Position numbers and translations under genes: made by a program. Positions 16,460-26,814 of a DNA stretch of 41,401 bases are shown here, in pieces. This stretch comes from Bacteroidales bacterium (GTDB lineage: Bacteria > Bacteroidota > Bacteroidia > Bacteroidales > ML635J-15), in the NCBI GenBank assembly GCA_023228725.1, contig JALOAQ010000010.1:1-41401 (forward strand), read 5' to 3'. Below the pieces are notes generated by a model. That model had not been told where the DNA came from, made no database searches, and was given only the letters and a program-made list of their open reading frames with translations. Positions within the stretch are counted from its first letter, which is position 1, and each line of letters starts with the position of its first letter.

Positions 16460-19400
16460 TTATAATTTTGTTGTATCCAAATTTTCTTGTTCTATATCAA
16501 AATTTTGGTCTGCGTCTGAAAATCTTTCAGCTATGATTTTAGAAGTAACTCTAATATTTTGGAATTCTTTTTGACCTGTACCGCCAGGTATTTTATGACC
16601 AACAATTACGTTTTCTTTCAAGCCTTCTAATTCGTCAACTTTGGCGCGAATTGCAGCTTCGTTAAGAACTTTTGTTGTTTCTTGGAAAGAAGCGGCCGAC
16701 ATAAAGCTATTTGTTTGTAGAGCAGCTCTAGTAATTCCTTGTAATACTTGGCTAGAAGTAGCAGGTAGTGCATCTCTAACTTCAATTAGTTTCAAGTCTT
16801 TACGTTTTAGCATTGAGTTTTCATCTCTCAATCTACGATACGACACCATTTGTCCTTTAGAGAAGTTTGTAGAATCTCCTGGATCGACAACGATTTTCTT
16901 ATCAAAAATTGAATCATTTTCTTCTCTAAACTCCCACTTATCAACTAACTGTCTTTCAAGGAATTGAGTATCGCCTGGTTCAACAACTTCTACTTTTCTC
17001 ATCATTTGGCGAACAATTACCTCAAAATGTTTATCATTAATTTTCACACCTTGCAAACGGTAAACGTCTTGAATTTCGTTAACTAAATATTCTTGAACTT
17101 CTGTTGGTCCTTTAATTGCTAAAATATCGCTAGGAGTAATTGCACCATCAATAAGAGCCGTACCTGCTTTAACATAATCGTTAGGTTGAACTAAAATTTG
17201 TTTTGAAAGAGGTACTAAATACTTATTCACTTTACCTTCTTTAGTAGTGATTTCAATTTCTCTATTTCCTCTTTTAATTTTACCAAAGGATACTTCACCG
17301 TCAATTTCAGACACAACTGCAGGGTTGGATGGGTTTCTAGCTTCAAACAACTCGGTTACTCTAGGTAAACCACCTGTAATATCACCACCTTTACCAACTA
17401 TACGAGGCATTTTTATTAAAATATCACCGGATTCAACTTTTGAGTTTTCAGCTATTTGCAGACGAGCACCTACAGGCAGGTTATATGTTGCTAAAACCTC
17501 TTTTTTATTATCGATAATTTTAGCAACCGGAATTTTAGTTTTATCTTTAGTTTCAATTATAATTTTTTCTGTTAATCCGGTTTGAATTATTAATTCATCT
17601 TTATAATTAATACCTTCTATAACGTCTTCAAAAATCAATTTACCGGAAACTTCACTAACAATAACGATATTATATAAATCCCAATCACAAATTTTATCAC
17701 CTTTTTTAACGGTATCACCTTGTTTAAAATACAATTTAGAACCATAAGGCACAGGTTTATTAATTAAAGATATTTTTGTTTTTGCGTCTAAAATTTTCAT
17801 TTCAGCCATACGTGTTACAACGATATCAACAATAGTGCCATCTTTTTCCTTATGTTCAACTGTTCTTAATTCATCAATTTCTAATATACCATCATATTTT
17901 GCACTAATTGAAGATTCGCCTGCAATTTTACCTGCCACCCCTCCCATGTGGAAAGTACGTAAAGTTAACTGAGTTCCTGGTTCTCCAATAGACTGAGCAG
18001 CAATAACACCAACGGCTTCACCTTTTTGAACCATTTTACGGGTTGCTAAATTTCGTCCATAACATTTAGCACAAACCCCTTTACGAGATTCGCAAGTTAA
18101 TACTGAACGAATTTCAACTTTTTCGATTGGAGATTCATCAATAATTTTAGCTACTTTTTCTGTAATTTCTTCTCCTGCAGCTATTATCAACTCTTCGGTT
18201 TGAGGGTGATAAACGTCATGAACACTAGTACGACCTAAAATACGTTCATAAAGAGATTCTATAACTTCCTCGTCATTTTTCTTAAGTTCAACCGCCATTA
18301 GACCTCTCAATGTTCCACAATCTTCTTCAGTAATAATAACATCTTGGGCAACATCCACCAAACGCCTGGTTAGGTATCCCGCGTCAGCAGTTTTTAAAGC
18401 TGTATCTGCAAGACCTTTACGCGCACCATGAGTAGAAACAAAATATTCAAGAATAGACAAACCTTCTTTAAAGTTTGCTAAAATTGGATTTTCAATAATT
18501 TCGCTAGCTGCAAGTCCAGATTTTTGAGGTTTTGCCATCAGCCCCCTCATTCCACACAACTGACTAATTTGTTCTTTTGAGCCTCTAGCACCGGAATCAA
18601 GCATCATATAAACTGCATTAAAGCCCTGATCGTCAGTAGAAAGTTTTTTCATAACATCAATAGACAATCTTGCGTTTATATTAGTCCATACGTCAATTAC
18701 TTGATTATAGCGTTCTGTATCTGTAATAAAACCATTTTCATAATTAAACATGATTTCATCAACCTCAGCATAACCTTCTTGAATTAATTCTTCTTTAGTT
18801 TCAGGAATAATAACATCATTTAAGTTAAAGGATAATCCACCCTTAAATGCGTGAGAATAACCCAAATCTTTAATATCATCTAAGAATTGTGAAGTAACGT
18901 CTGTACCAAATCTACCTACTAAATTTCCAATAATTTCTCTTAAGGATTTTTTTGTAAGGATTTCGTTAATATACCCATACTCTTTTGGTACAATTTGGTT
19001 AAATAAAATTCTACCTACAGTAGTTTCTATTGTTTTTGTAATTAATTCTCCATTTTCGTTTATATCTTCAATTCTAACTTTAATAATAGCATGAAGATGC
19101 AATTGTCCCTCATTATGAGCAATAATAACTTCTTCAGGAGAATAATAAGTATGTCCTTCACCTTTCACGCCTTTTCTACCTTTTGTTAAATAATATAGTC
19201 CTAAAACCATATCTTGAGAAGGTACTGTGATAGGCGCACCATTAGCAGGATTTAAAATATTATGAGAAGCTAACATTAAAATTTGAGCTTCTAAAATAGC
19301 AGCATTTCCAAGAGGTAAATGTACTGCCATTTGGTCACCGTCAAAGTCGGCGTTGAATGCTGTACAAACTAATGGATGCAACTGAATAGCCTTACCCTCT

Positions 19401-20761
19401 ATAAGTTTAGGTTGGAAGGCTTGAATACCCAAACGGTGCAATGTAGGAGCACGGTTAAGTAAAACAGGATGTCCTTTCAAAACATTTTCAAGAATATCCC
19501 AAATAACAGGATCTTTTCTTTCAACTATTTTTTTTGCAGATTTAACAGTTTTTACAATTCCTCTTTCTGTTAGTTTACGAATAATAAAAGGTTTATATAA
19601 TTCGGCTGCCATATCTTTTGGCAAACCGCATTCGTGCATTTTTAAGTCAGGACCAACCACAATTACAGAACGGGCAGAGAAATCCACACGTTTACCTAAT
19701 AAGTTCTGACGGAAACGTCCTTGCTTTCCTTTTAAGCTATCACTAAGAGATTTTAGAGGTCTATTTGCATCTGTTTTTACAGCATTAGATTTTCTTGAAT
19801 TATCAAAAAGTGAATCCACAGCTTCTTGTAACATACGTTTTTCGTTACGTAAAATTACTTCAGGAGCTTTAATCTCCATTAAGCGTTTCAGCCTATTGTT
19901 TCTGATAATTACCCTACGATATAAATCATTTAGGTCTGAAGTTGCAAAACGTCCACCATCAAGTGGCACTAAAGGTCTTAATTCTGGTGGTATAACAGGA
20001 ATAACATTAATTATCATCCACTCTGGTCTATTTCTATCTTTTGAAAGCCTAAAAGCTTCAACAACGCTCAAACGTTTAAGTGCTTCTGATTTTCTTTGTT
20101 GCGAAGTTTCGTTACTTGCTTTATCTCTTAAAGAGTATGAAAGTTGGTCTAAATCAATTCTTTGAAGCAAGTCATAAATAGCTTCAGCACCCATTTTTGC
20201 GATAAATTTATTTGGATCTGTATCTTCTAAAAATTGATTTTCGCGTGGCAAGCTATCTAAAATATCAAGATATTCATCTTCGGTTAAAAAATCTAATTCT
20301 TGGACACCGTCAATAGCCTTAACGCCAGGTTGTACAACAATATAACGCTCGTAATAAACTACAGAATCGAGTTTTTTTCCGGGAAGGCCAAGCAAGTATC
20401 CAATTTTATTAGGTAAAGTTTTAAAATACCAAATATGAGCAATAGGAACTTCAAGCTTAATATGTCCCATTCTTTCACGTCTAACTTTCTTTTCTGTAAC
20501 TTCAACTCCACATCTATCGCAAACAATTCCTTTGTATCTAATTCTTTTATATTTACCGCAATGACATTCGTAATCTTTTACAGGTCCAAATATTCTTTCG
20601 CAAAATAAACCATCTCTTTCGGGTTTATAAGTACGATAGTTTATGGTTTCTGGTTTAGTTACTTCCCCATTAGACATCTCTTGAATTTCTTCTGAAGACG
20701 ATAGACTAATAGTAATTTTTGAAAATTGCGTTTTTACTTTTTTATCTTTTCTAAAAGCCAT
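16460..20761 (-). CDS. rpoC: DNA-directed RNA polymerase subunit beta'
   Basis: The 1433-residue largest subunit carries the N-terminal zinc-binding segment (CHCGKYKRIRYKGIVCDRCG, about residues 70-90), the catalytic magnesium motif NADFDGDQM (near 470) and the second zinc site with CESRKGVCAKCYG. The trigger-loop region (SIGEPGTQLTLRTFHMGGVA) is intact. It starts 25 nt after the rpoB stop and is followed after 8 nt by the DUF3467 gene. Length suits a Bacteroidota RpoC. There is no Shine-Dalgarno before the ATG, as for most genes here. Confidence 0.98.
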   Translation of the reverse strand: MAFRKDKKVKTQFSKITISLSSSEEIQEMSNGEVTKPETINYRTYKPERDGLFCERIFGPVKDYECHCGKYKRIRYKGIVCDRCGVEVTEKKVRRERMGHIKLEVPIAHIWYFKTLPNKIGYLLGLPGKKLDSVVYYERYIVVQPGVKAIDGVQELDFLTEDEYLDILDSLPRENQFLEDTDPNKFIAKMGAEAIYDLLQRIDLDQLSYSLRDKASNETSQQRKSEALKRLSVVEAFRLSKDRNRPEWMIINVIPVIPPELRPLVPLDGGRFATSDLNDLYRRVIIRNNRLKRLMEIKAPEVILRNEKRMLQEAVDSLFDNSRKSNAVKTDANRPLKSLSDSLKGKQGRFRQNLLGKRVDFSARSVIVVGPDLKMHECGLPKDMAAELYKPFIIRKLTERGIVKTVKSAKKIVERKDPVIWDILENVLKGHPVLLNRAPTLHRLGIQAFQPKLIEGKAIQLHPLVCTAFNADFDGDQMAVHLPLGNAAILEAQILMLASHNILNPANGAPITVPSQDMVLGLYYLTKGRKGVKGEGHTYYSPEEVIIAHNEGQLHLHAIIKVRIEDINENGELITKTIETTVGRILFNQIVPKEYGYINEILTKKSLREIIGNLVGRFGTDVTSQFLDDIKDLGYSHAFKGGLSFNLNDVIIPETKEELIQEGYAEVDEIMFNYENGFITDTERYNQVIDVWTNINARLSIDVMKKLSTDDQGFNAVYMMLDSGARGSKEQISQLCGMRGLMAKPQKSGLAASEIIENPILANFKEGLSILEYFVSTHGARKGLADTALKTADAGYLTRRLVDVAQDVIITEEDCGTLRGLMAVELKKNDEEVIESLYERILGRTSVHDVYHPQTEELIIAAGEEITEKVAKIIDESPIEKVEIRSVLTCESRKGVCAKCYGRNLATRKMVQKGEAVGVIAAQSIGEPGTQLTLRTFHMGGVAGKIAGESSISAKYDGILEIDELRTVEHKEKDGTIVDIVVTRMAEMKILDAKTKISLINKPVPYGSKLYFKQGDTVKKGDKICDWDLYNIVIVSEVSGKLIFEDVIEGINYKDELIIQTGLTEKIIIETKDKTKIPVAKIIDNKKEVLATYNLPVGARLQIAENSKVESGDILIKMPRIVGKGGDITGGLPRVTELFEARNPSNPAVVSEIDGEVSFGKIKRGNREIEITTKEGKVNKYLVPLSKQILVQPNDYVKAGTALIDGAITPSDILAIKGPTEVQEYLVNEIQDVYRLQGVKINDKHFEVIVRQMMRKVEVVEPGDTQFLERQLVDKWEFREENDSIFDKKIVVDPGDSTNFSKGQMVSYRRLRDENSMLKRKDLKLIEVRDALPATSSQVLQGITRAALQTNSFMSAASFQETTKVLNEAAIRAKVDELEGLKENVIVGHKIPGGTGQKEFQNIRVTSKIIAERFSDADQNFDIEQENLDTTKL

Positions 20762-20786
20762 ATTTATCAGCTATTAATTTATTTTT

Positions 20787-23700
20787 TTACTCAAGATCTA
20801 CTCTCAAACATAATCCTCTTAATTCATGCAACAACACGTTAAGAGACTCTGGAATGCCAGGTTCAGGCATTTGTTCGCCTTTAACTATTGCTTCATAAGT
20901 TCTAGCACGACCTATCACATCATCAGATTTAACGGTTAGGATTTCTTGAAGTATATTAGCGGCACCAAAGGCCTCTAAAGCCCACACCTCCATTTCTCCA
21001 AAACGTTGTCCTCCAAATTGAGCTTTACCACCAAGTGGTTGTTGCGTAATTAAAGAATAAGGACCTATAGAACGAGCGTGCATTTTATCTTCTACCATAT
21101 GGCCTAATTTTAACATATAAATTACGCCAACAGTTGCTGGTTGATCAAACCTCTCTCCTGTTCCACCATCATAAAGATATGTGCTTCCATACTCTGGTAA
21201 ACCAGCTTTTTGGGTATATTCATTGATTTGTTCTATACTTGCACCATCAAAAATAGGAGTTGAAAACTTACAACCCAAAACGCTACCTGCCCAACCTAAA
21301 ACTGTTTCATAAATTTGTCCTAAGTTCATACGCGAAGGTACGCCTAAAGGATTTAATACAATATCAACAGGTGTGCCGTCTTCTAAGAAAGGCATATCTT
21401 CTTGACGAACAATTTTTGCCAAAATACCTTTATTACCATGACGACCGGCAAATTTATCCCCAACTTTAATAGTTCTTTTACTTGCAATATAAACTTTTGC
21501 TAATTGAATAATTCCTGCTGGTAATTCATCACCTATAGTAATTTCTAATTTTTTACGACGATTTTCTCCATCAATTTTCTTTTGTTCAACCATATAATTA
21601 AACAAAAGTTTAGAAATTGTTTCATTCCTATTTTTATCTGTTGTCCATCTGTTAGGGCTTACATTTATAAAATCTAAATCTACTAATAGTTTTTGTGTAA
21701 ACTTTGTGCCCTTAGGGATTAAATCGTTATTAAAGTTATCTTTAACACCTTGAGATGTTTTTCCATTAACAAGAGCAAAAAGTTTTTCTATCAATAAGCT
21801 TTTTAGATTTGCAGAAGCTTCGGCATGCTTCTCATCAAGATTATCAATTAAAATTTTATCTTGATTTTTAAGCTTACGGTCTTTAATTGTTTTGGAGAAT
21901 AACTTTTTATCTATCACAACACCATTAGTTGAGGGCGAGGCTTTTAATGAAGCGTCTTTAACATCACCTGCTTTTTCACCAAAAATAGCTCTCAAAAGTT
22001 TTTCTTCCGGAGAAGGATCAGATTCGCCTTTTGGTGTAATTTTACCTATTAGTATATCTCCAGGTTTTACATAAGCCCCTATTCTGATTATTCCATTCTC
22101 ATCTAAATCTTTAGTTGCAGTTTCACTTACATTAGGAATATCAGAAGTCAATTCTTCCATTCCGCGTTTTGTTTCGCGTACTTCTAACTGATAATCAGCA
22201 ATATGAATGGATGTAAAAATATCTTCTTTAACAATATTTTCATTTAATACGATAGCGTCTTCAAAGTTATATCCCTTCCAAGGCATAAAAGCAACTTTAA
22301 GATTACGCCCCAAAGCCAACTCACCTTTTTCAGTACCATAGCCTTCGGTTAGTAAATCACCTTTTTTAATTATATCGCCTTTTTTTACAAGAGGTTTTAA
22401 GTTTACACAAGTATTTTGGTTTGTTTTATGAAACTTTGTGATGTTATAAGTAACTCTACTTTCTGTAAAGCTAATAAACTCTTCGTTTTCAGATCTATCA
22501 TAATTAACAACAATTTTTTCTGCGTCCACATATTCAACCACACCGTTATTTTCAGCAGTAATTAAAATTCGTGAATCGCGAGCTACCATTTCTTCTATAC
22601 CTGTTCCTACAATAGGAGCTTCAGCTCTTAAAAGAGGCACAGCTTGACGCATCATGTTAGATCCCATTAAAGCACGGTTAGCATCATCATGCTCTAAAAA
22701 TGGAATTAAAGAAGCTGCTATAGATGCAATTTGGTTTGGAGCAACGTCCATTAGCTCAATTTGCTGAGGTTCGCTCAAAATAAAATCACCTTCGTCTCTT
22801 GATTTTACTCTTGATGAAACAAATGTTCCGGCATCATCAATCTGAGCATTAGCTTGTGCAATTACAGTATTTTCTTCTTCTGCACTTAAATAAACTATAT
22901 CATCAAAATATACTTTACTATCCACAACTTTACGATAAGGAGTTTCAATAAATCCAAGTTTATTTATTTTTGCATAAACACATAAAGAAGAAATCAAACC
23001 AATATTAGGACCTTCTGGAGTTTCAATAGGACACAAACGCCCGTAATGAGTATAGTGAACGTCACGAACTTCAAAACCTGCTCTTTCTCGTGACAGCCCA
23101 CCAGGGCCTAAAGCTGAAAGTCTTCTTTTGTGAGTAATTTCAGCTAATGGATTGATTTGATCCATAAATTGAGACAATTGGTTTGTCCCAAAAAACGAAT
23201 TTATTACAGATGATAAAGTTTTTGAGTTAATAAGATCAATAGGATGAAAAATCTCATTATCTCTAACATTCATTCTTTCGCGAATTGTACGAGACATACG
23301 AGCCAACCCAATGCCAAATTGATTAGCCAATTGTTCACCAACAGTTCTAACCCTACGATTGCTCAAATGGTCAATGTCATCAACATCTGCTTTAGAATTT
23401 ACTAATTCTATTAAATATTTTATTATTTCAATTATATCTTCTTTAGTAAGAATTTTTATTTCGTCTGAAATATCTAAGTTTAGTTTTCTATTCATTCTAA
23501 ACCTACCAACATCACCTAAATCATAACGTTTATCAGAAAAGAACAACTTATCTATAACATCACGTGCAGTAGCCTCATCTGGCGGTTCGCTACTACGTAA
23601 TTGACGATAAATACTTACAACAGCTTCTTTTTCCGAATTACATGAATCTTTTTGTAAAGTGTTGTAAATTATTGCATAATCAGAAACTTTTTGATTTTCT

Positions 23701-24587
23701 TTATGTAAAAGAATAGTTTTAGTTCCAGATTCTAAAATTAATTCTATATGTTGAGTTTCTATAATTATTTCTCTATCAATAATAACTTCGTTACGCTCTA
23801 TAGATACAACTTCAGCAGTATCTTCGTCAACAAAGTCTTCTATCCATGTTTTTAAAACTCTAGCTGCTAATCTTCTACCTACTACTCTTTTCAAGGCAGT
23901 TTTAGAAACTTTAATTTCGTCAGCCAAATCAAAAATTTCTAAAATATCTTTATCGCTTTCAAAACCTATAGCTCTTAATAAAGTAGTAACAGGTAATTTC
24001 TTTTTTCTATCAATATATGCATACATCACACTATTGATATCAGTTGCAAACTCAATCCAAGAACCTTTAAAAGGAATGATACGGGCTGAATATAATTTAG
24101 TTCCATTAGCATGAATAGATTGGCTAAAGAAAACGCCAGGAGATCTATGCAATTGAGAAACTATTACTCTTTCAGCTCCATTTATCACAAAAGTTCCACT
24201 AGGAGTCATGTATGGAACTGTGCCTAACCAAACATCTTGAACTGAAGTTTCAAAATCCTCATGTTCAGTGTCAGTGCAATACAATTTTAGTTTTGCTTTC
24301 AAAGGCACACTATAAGTTAATCCACGTTCAACACATTCTTTAATACTGTACCGTGGTGCATCCAAAGTATAATCTAAAAATTCTAATACAAAGTTATTTC
24401 TAGTGTCATTAATAGGAAAATTATCTAAAAACACTTTGTACAAACCTTCAGATTTTCTTTGTTCTGCTGTAGAGTCTAACTGAAAAAACTCTTCAAATGA
24501 TTTTATTTGTATTTCTAAAAAATCAGGATATTCCATCTGATTTTTTGTTATCGAAAAATTTATTCTTTGTTTTGTATTACCAACCAT
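20787..24587 (-). CDS. rpoB: DNA-directed RNA polymerase subunit beta
   Basis: I chose the ATG at 24587 (MVGNTKQRINF), giving 1266 residues; an upstream ATG at 24626 would add a hydrophobic, non-conserved stretch inside the rplL-rpoB gap. Family motifs include the rifampicin-region segment GTNQLSQFMDQINPLAEITH followed by KRRLSALGPGGL, the GRHGNKG segment, and the C-terminal GKAQFGGQRFGEMEVWALEA that contacts beta'. In the rifampicin region I see the usual Q, D, H, R and S residues, so nothing suggests resistance. It is separated from rplL by 96 nt containing a hairpin. Confidence 0.98.
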   Translation of the reverse strand: MVGNTKQRINFSITKNQMEYPDFLEIQIKSFEEFFQLDSTAEQRKSEGLYKVFLDNFPINDTRNNFVLEFLDYTLDAPRYSIKECVERGLTYSVPLKAKLKLYCTDTEHEDFETSVQDVWLGTVPYMTPSGTFVINGAERVIVSQLHRSPGVFFSQSIHANGTKLYSARIIPFKGSWIEFATDINSVMYAYIDRKKKLPVTTLLRAIGFESDKDILEIFDLADEIKVSKTALKRVVGRRLAARVLKTWIEDFVDEDTAEVVSIERNEVIIDREIIIETQHIELILESGTKTILLHKENQKVSDYAIIYNTLQKDSCNSEKEAVVSIYRQLRSSEPPDEATARDVIDKLFFSDKRYDLGDVGRFRMNRKLNLDISDEIKILTKEDIIEIIKYLIELVNSKADVDDIDHLSNRRVRTVGEQLANQFGIGLARMSRTIRERMNVRDNEIFHPIDLINSKTLSSVINSFFGTNQLSQFMDQINPLAEITHKRRLSALGPGGLSRERAGFEVRDVHYTHYGRLCPIETPEGPNIGLISSLCVYAKINKLGFIETPYRKVVDSKVYFDDIVYLSAEEENTVIAQANAQIDDAGTFVSSRVKSRDEGDFILSEPQQIELMDVAPNQIASIAASLIPFLEHDDANRALMGSNMMRQAVPLLRAEAPIVGTGIEEMVARDSRILITAENNGVVEYVDAEKIVVNYDRSENEEFISFTESRVTYNITKFHKTNQNTCVNLKPLVKKGDIIKKGDLLTEGYGTEKGELALGRNLKVAFMPWKGYNFEDAIVLNENIVKEDIFTSIHIADYQLEVRETKRGMEELTSDIPNVSETATKDLDENGIIRIGAYVKPGDILIGKITPKGESDPSPEEKLLRAIFGEKAGDVKDASLKASPSTNGVVIDKKLFSKTIKDRKLKNQDKILIDNLDEKHAEASANLKSLLIEKLFALVNGKTSQGVKDNFNNDLIPKGTKFTQKLLVDLDFINVSPNRWTTDKNRNETISKLLFNYMVEQKKIDGENRRKKLEITIGDELPAGIIQLAKVYIASKRTIKVGDKFAGRHGNKGILAKIVRQEDMPFLEDGTPVDIVLNPLGVPSRMNLGQIYETVLGWAGSVLGCKFSTPIFDGASIEQINEYTQKAGLPEYGSTYLYDGGTGERFDQPATVGVIYMLKLGHMVEDKMHARSIGPYSLITQQPLGGKAQFGGQRFGEMEVWALEAFGAANILQEILTVKSDDVIGRARTYEAIVKGEQMPEPGIPESLNVLLHELRGLCLRVDLE

Positions 24588-24631
24588 TTTACAATTATTA
24601 ATTAAGAACCTAAACAATAACAACAAAAGGC

Positions 24632-24654
24632 TTAAAACCCAAAATGGGTTTTAA
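24632..24654 (-). terminator. Hairpin in the rplL-rpoB gap, possible attenuator
   Basis: TTAAAACCC (24632-24640) pairs perfectly with GGGTTTTAA (24646-24654) around a 5-nt loop. On the minus strand it is followed by GCCTTTTGTTGTT, a broken T tract, so it resembles a leaky terminator more than a full one. Partial termination at this junction, which lowers rpoB relative to rplL, is established in E. coli; the same use here is inferred. Confidence 0.5.
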
Positions 24655-24683
24655 ACCTATAATTTTATACAACACAAAGTTGT

Positions 24684-25061
24684 TTATTTAAGTTCGACTT
24701 CTGCACCTGCTTCTTCTAATTGAGCTTTAAGTGCATTTGCCTCGTCCTTTGGAACTCCTTCTTTAATTGCTTTTGGAGCTTCGTCAACAAGGGCTTTAGC
24801 TTCTTTAAGACCTAGTCCTGTTAATTCTTTTACTAACTTAACTATTTGTAATTTTTGAGCCCCTGCGCTTTTTAATATAACGTCGAACTCTGTTTTTTCT
24901 GCTTCTACTGCTTCGCCAGCACCTGCTACTGGTCCGGCTACTGCAACTGCTGCAGCTGCTGGCTCAATGCCATATTCTTCTTTTAGGATATTTGCTAACT
25001 CGTTAACATCCTTAACAGTAAGGTTAACTAATTCTTCTGCTAACTTCTTAAGATCTGCCAT
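24684..25061 (-). CDS. rplL: 50S ribosomal protein bL12 (L7/L12)
   Basis: This 125-residue stalk protein recruits translation GTPases. It has the N-terminal dimerisation helix (LKKLAEELVNLTVKDVNELA), an Ala/Val/Gly-rich hinge and the C-terminal domain with EFDVILKSAG, KLQIVKLVKELTGLGLKEAK and VDEAPKAIKEGV. It lies 28 nt downstream of rplJ, its stalk partner. Confidence 0.98.
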   Translation of the reverse strand: MADLKKLAEELVNLTVKDVNELANILKEEYGIEPAAAAVAVAGPVAGAGEAVEAEKTEFDVILKSAGAQKLQIVKLVKELTGLGLKEAKALVDEAPKAIKEGVPKDEANALKAQLEEAGAEVELK

Positions 25062-25089
25062 TTTAATTTGTTTTTAATTTGTTTTTAAA

Positions 25090-25626
25090 CTAAATTTCTA
25101 ATTCTCTTTCTGATAAGGTTTTTACTAAACCTCCTAATAAATTTTTACCTGATTCAAGTTGTCCAAGAACTGTTTTTATTGGTGATTGTAATAATAAAAT
25201 AATATCGCCAATAAGTTCATCTTTTGATTTAAGACTTGCCAAAGCATTTAATTGGTCAGACCCAATATAAAATGACTCTTCAGCATAAGCACCTTTAAAA
25301 AGAGGTTTGTCGTTCTTTTTATTCAATTCTTGAATTAATTTTCCTGGAACATTAGCAACGTTAGTAAACATTACTGTAGTGTTTTCTTTTAAAACACTAA
25401 AAAGTTCCTGAAAATCACGCCCACTTCTTTCTAAGGCTTGCTTAAAAAAAGTATTTTTAACAACAATCAGTTCAATGTCTTTCTCGAAACATTTTTTTCT
25501 TAACTCGTAAGTTTGCGCCGCATCTAGCCCCGAAATATCTGTTAAATAAAAGTGGCTATACTCGTTTATTGTCGCTTTCAAATTTTCGATAAGTGCATTT
25601 TTATCTTCTCGTTTCATAACCGGCAA
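25090..25626 (-). CDS. rplJ: 50S ribosomal protein uL10
   Basis: The 178-residue stalk base protein binds 23S rRNA and carries bL12 dimers. YFLTDISGLDAAQTYELRK-like and VVKNTFFKQAL segments and the region around KSKDELIGDIILLLQSPIK fit uL10. It starts only 11 nt after rplA, so the long L10 leader found at this place in E. coli has no room here. Confidence 0.97.
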   Translation of the reverse strand: MPVMKREDKNALIENLKATINEYSHFYLTDISGLDAAQTYELRKKCFEKDIELIVVKNTFFKQALERSGRDFQELFSVLKENTTVMFTNVANVPGKLIQELNKKNDKPLFKGAYAEESFYIGSDQLNALASLKSKDELIGDIILLLQSPIKTVLGQLESGKNLLGGLVKTLSERELEI

Positions 25627-25637
25627 CTTGTTAATTA

Positions 25638-26330
25638 CTAATTAATTGATTTTGGATCGATTTCAATACCGGGACTCATTGTACTAGACAAATAAATACT
25701 TCTTACGTAAGTACCTTTTGCTGCCGTTGGTTTAAGTTTTATTATTGTCTGAAGAATTTCAGTTGCGTTATCAACTATTTTTTCAGAACTAAACGAAACT
25801 TTACCAATGCCGGCATGAATAATACCGTATTTGTCCACTTTAAAGTCAATCTTTCCTTTTTTAACGTCCTCGACTGCTTTGCCGATCTCCATAGTTACTG
25901 TACCTGCTTTAGGATTTGGCATTAAACCTCTAGGACCTAGTATTCTACCAAGTCGTCCTAATTTAGCCATAACCTGAGGCATAGTAATTATAATATCAAT
26001 ATCTGTCCACCCGCCCGAAAGTTTTTCAATATAATCATCTAATCCAACATAATCAGCGCCAGCATCTTTAGCTTCTTGCTCTTTATCTGGAGTACACAAA
26101 ACCAAAACTCTAACTTCCTTTCCTGTTCCGTGAGGCAAAGTTGTAATACCTCTAACCATTTGATTTGCTTTACGCGGATCAACACCTAAGCGGACATCAA
26201 TATCTACAGAAGCATCAAATTTTGTAAAAGTAAAATCTTTCACAAGTTTTGCAGCTTCTTGAAGATCGTACTTCTTGCCTTTTTCAAGCTTAGCTAAAGC
26301 GTTTTTTCTATTTTTGCTAATTTTTGTCAT
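25638..26330 (-). CDS. rplA: 50S ribosomal protein uL1
   Basis: The 230-residue protein of the ribosomal L1 stalk has the family motifs FDASVDIDVRLGVDPRKANQ, RGITTLPHGTGK, GRLGRILGPRGLMPNPKAGT and FKVDKYGIIHAGIGKVSF. It follows rplK by 13 nt. L1 represses its own operon in several bacteria, but I see no obvious L1-site mimic in these short gaps. Confidence 0.98.
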   Translation of the reverse strand: MTKISKNRKNALAKLEKGKKYDLQEAAKLVKDFTFTKFDASVDIDVRLGVDPRKANQMVRGITTLPHGTGKEVRVLVLCTPDKEQEAKDAGADYVGLDDYIEKLSGGWTDIDIIITMPQVMAKLGRLGRILGPRGLMPNPKAGTVTMEIGKAVEDVKKGKIDFKVDKYGIIHAGIGKVSFSSEKIVDNATEILQTIIKLKPTAAKGTYVRSIYLSSTMSPGIEIDPKSIN

Positions 26331-26343
26331 TTCAAAAAGTACT

Positions 26344-26790
26344 TTAATTATTTTTAATTGGTGATTTTCCTTTTACAGAAATTCCCATACTTCTAGCTGT
26401 GCCTGCAACCATACTCATAGCCGAATCTAGTGTGAAAGCATTTAAGTCAACCATCTTAGCCTCTGCAATAGCTTTAACTTGCTCCCAAGTTACTGAACCA
26501 ACTTTATTTCTATTGGGTTCTGCCGAGCCTTTATTAACTTTTGATTGCTCTAACAACTGAATCGCAACCGGTGGGGTTTTTACAATAAAATCAAAAGATT
26601 TATCACCATAATATGTGATAATTACCGGTAAAACTTTACCTGCTTGATCTTGGGTCCTACCATTAAATTGTTTGCAGAACTCCATGATATTTAAACCTTT
26701 TGACCCTAATGCGGGACCCAAAGGTGGAGATGGATTAGCGGCACCGCCTTTTACTTGTAGTTTTATAAAACCACTAATTTGTTTTGCCAT
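26344..26790 (-). CDS. rplK: 50S ribosomal protein uL11
   Basis: The 148-residue protein of the GTPase-associated centre has GGAANPSPPLGPALGSKGLN in the N-terminal domain and the C-terminal rRNA-binding domain ending in MVAGTARSMGISVKG. It lies 24 nt downstream of nusG. Confidence 0.98.
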   Translation of the reverse strand: MAKQISGFIKLQVKGGAANPSPPLGPALGSKGLNIMEFCKQFNGRTQDQAGKVLPVIITYYGDKSFDFIVKTPPVAIQLLEQSKVNKGSAEPNRNKVGSVTWEQVKAIAEAKMVDLNAFTLDSAMSMVAGTARSMGISVKGKSPIKNN

Positions 26791-26814
26791 AAACTTTACT
26801 TTCTAAATAAAAGA

